NCBI GenBank assembly: GCA_010206225.2
Contig: VIQU02000001.1
Location: 1 to 64,000, forward strand
Source of the DNA: Lachnospiraceae bacterium MD308
Lineage (GTDB): Bacteria > Bacillota > Clostridia > Lachnospirales > Lachnospiraceae
Reading direction: 5' to 3'
Length of the DNA stretch: 64,000 nt
Under the pieces are notes generated by a model. That model worked only from the letters and a program-made list of their open reading frames with translations, had not been told where the DNA came from and ran no database searches. Position numbers and translations under genes: made by a program. Shown here in pieces: positions 63,285 through 64,000 of the stretch (position 1 is its first letter; the number at the start of each line of letters is the position of its first letter).

Positions 63285-64000
63285 CTATACAAACTGTAAA
63301 CCCTTTCCTCTTTCCCTTGCCGCTACCAGAATCCTCTCACTCTGTGCATTTGCCGGATGCTTTGAGTAAGCATCGTAAGCCCTAAGATACTCCATCCCGG
63401 ACCTTTCTATCAATGCTTTTATCTCTTCCAAAGTATATCCTCTCTGATAATGGGTCTCCTGATACTTGCGGAATAGCTTTCTGGTTCCTTCCTCACGGAT
63501 AAACAGTGTCAGCTCATATTCATTCATCTTCTCATCCTCATAATAGTAGTTATCCCATATGAAGCTGCACTCATCCCTGCTTTCCGCAAATGTACGGTTT
63601 CCAAGAACACGCTCATACTTAAACCGGGTATTAAAATCAAACAGAAAGATTCCCGCCGGATCCAGATAATTGTTCACCAGCCGGAACACTTCCAAAAGTT
63701 CTTCCGGTTCCGCCACATAGTTCACACAATCGCACACACTGATCACTGCACGAACCGTACCGTATAGTTCAAACTCCCGCATGTCCTGTAAAAGATAGAG
63801 GATGTCATATCCGCTCTTCTCCCGCTTCCCTACCGCAATCTCCAGCATATCTTCCGCATTGTCCACACCAATCATATCGTAACCGCGCTCTGCAAAACAT
63901 TCCGTCATGCTTCCCGTACCGCAGCCCAAGTCAAGCATAAGCCCGTTATTAACTCCATACTCTTTTAGTATTTCTTCCAGACGGTCCGCCCATTCCCCAT
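63285..64000 (-). CDS. Class I SAM-dependent methyltransferase (5' end outside the window)
   Basis: At least 238 residues. The reading frame stays open to base 64000, so the start lies beyond the window. Motif I MLDLGCGTGSMTECFAERGYDMIGVDNAEDML is clear, followed by YDILYLLQDMREFELYGTVRAVISVCDCVNYV. The C-terminal part is of the class seen in YqeM-like methyltransferases. The substrate is unknown. It is the first visible gene of the methyltransferase-hslO-nadE transcript. Confidence 0.9.
   Translation of the reverse strand, partial: GEWADRLEEILKEYGVNNGLMLDLGCGTGSMTECFAERGYDMIGVDNAEDMLEIAVGKREKSGYDILYLLQDMREFELYGTVRAVISVCDCVNYVAEPEELLEVFRLVNNYLDPAGIFLFDFNTRFKYERVLGNRTFAESRDECSFIWDNYYYEDEKMNEYELTLFIREEGTRKLFRKYQETHYQRGYTLEEIKALIERSGMEYLRAYDAYSKHPANAQSERILVAARERGKGLQFV

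Noticed and set aside
1-64000. tRNA or rRNA genes, or a prophage
   Set aside because: I found no cloverleaf or rRNA-like sequence and no phage structural or integrase genes in the intergenic regions; a tRNAscan or similar run would settle it.

Overview
The window looks like chromosomal DNA of an anaerobic Firmicute of the Lachnospiraceae type. The signs are an hrcA-grpE-dnaK-dnaJ operon under a CIRCE operator, an FMN riboswitch in front of a RibU-type transporter, ECF sigma/anti-sigma gene pairs, strong AGGAGG ribosome binding sites, near-consensus sigma-A promoters, and a CptIN-type type III toxin-antitoxin locus of the kind known from Eubacterium/Coprococcus relatives. This is inferred from gene content only; there is no rRNA or tRNA in the window. 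Almost everything is on the minus strand. Only cptN, maf, a ROK regulator, a GT2 glycosyltransferase and yqeY are read on the plus strand.

Layout. 1-341 holds a 27-bp inverted repeat and possibly the end of a cut gene. 342-3326 is a PLD-nuclease/SF2-helicase/DUF3427 protein, a plausible defence or repair enzyme. 3502-4360 is a decayed MGT-family glycosyltransferase. 4361-8752 is a two-component system followed by an ABC-2 exporter. 8839-18778 is mixed housekeeping: phosphoesterase, a cytosolic BMP/ParB-like protein, a flavin oxidase-fold protein, ribU with its riboswitch, trmO, a COG3044-type ATPase, a pentapeptide-repeat protein, a ProX-like deacylase and maf. The type III toxin-antitoxin locus (15910-16669) sits in the middle of this. 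18838-20079 is a class III aminotransferase. 20360-25460 is a carbohydrate or polyol catabolic operon (symporter, FGGY kinase, SDR) facing its ROK regulator across a shared operator region. 25567-27289 is an AbiE toxin-antitoxin pair. It is followed by rpsU and a chemoreceptor.

30155-39501 carries two consecutive sigma / anti-sigma / ABC permease / ABC ATPase modules of the same gene order. The permease of the downstream module is broken. 39659-49077 holds alaS, a GT2 glycosyltransferase, a repeat-rich membrane protein with Ig-like domains, an Mrp ATPase, RidA, a MATE exporter and an iron-type alcohol dehydrogenase. 49063-54185 is the class I heat-shock operon. 54333-59305 is cell-envelope work: a large L,D-transpeptidase and a DHHW/MBOAT pair that probably O-acylates an exported polymer. 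59351-64000 holds yqeY, a C_GCAxxG_C_C protein, nadE, hslO and a methyltransferase cut by the window end.

The most distinctive system is the complete type III toxin-antitoxin locus: consensus promoter, two 48-nt RNA repeats with a compensated stem, an attenuating terminator, then the endoribonuclease. It belongs to a described family. Next in interest are the twin sigma/ABC modules, the BMP protein without a signal peptide, and the paired operators of the sugar operon. I did not find a system I could call wholly undescribed.
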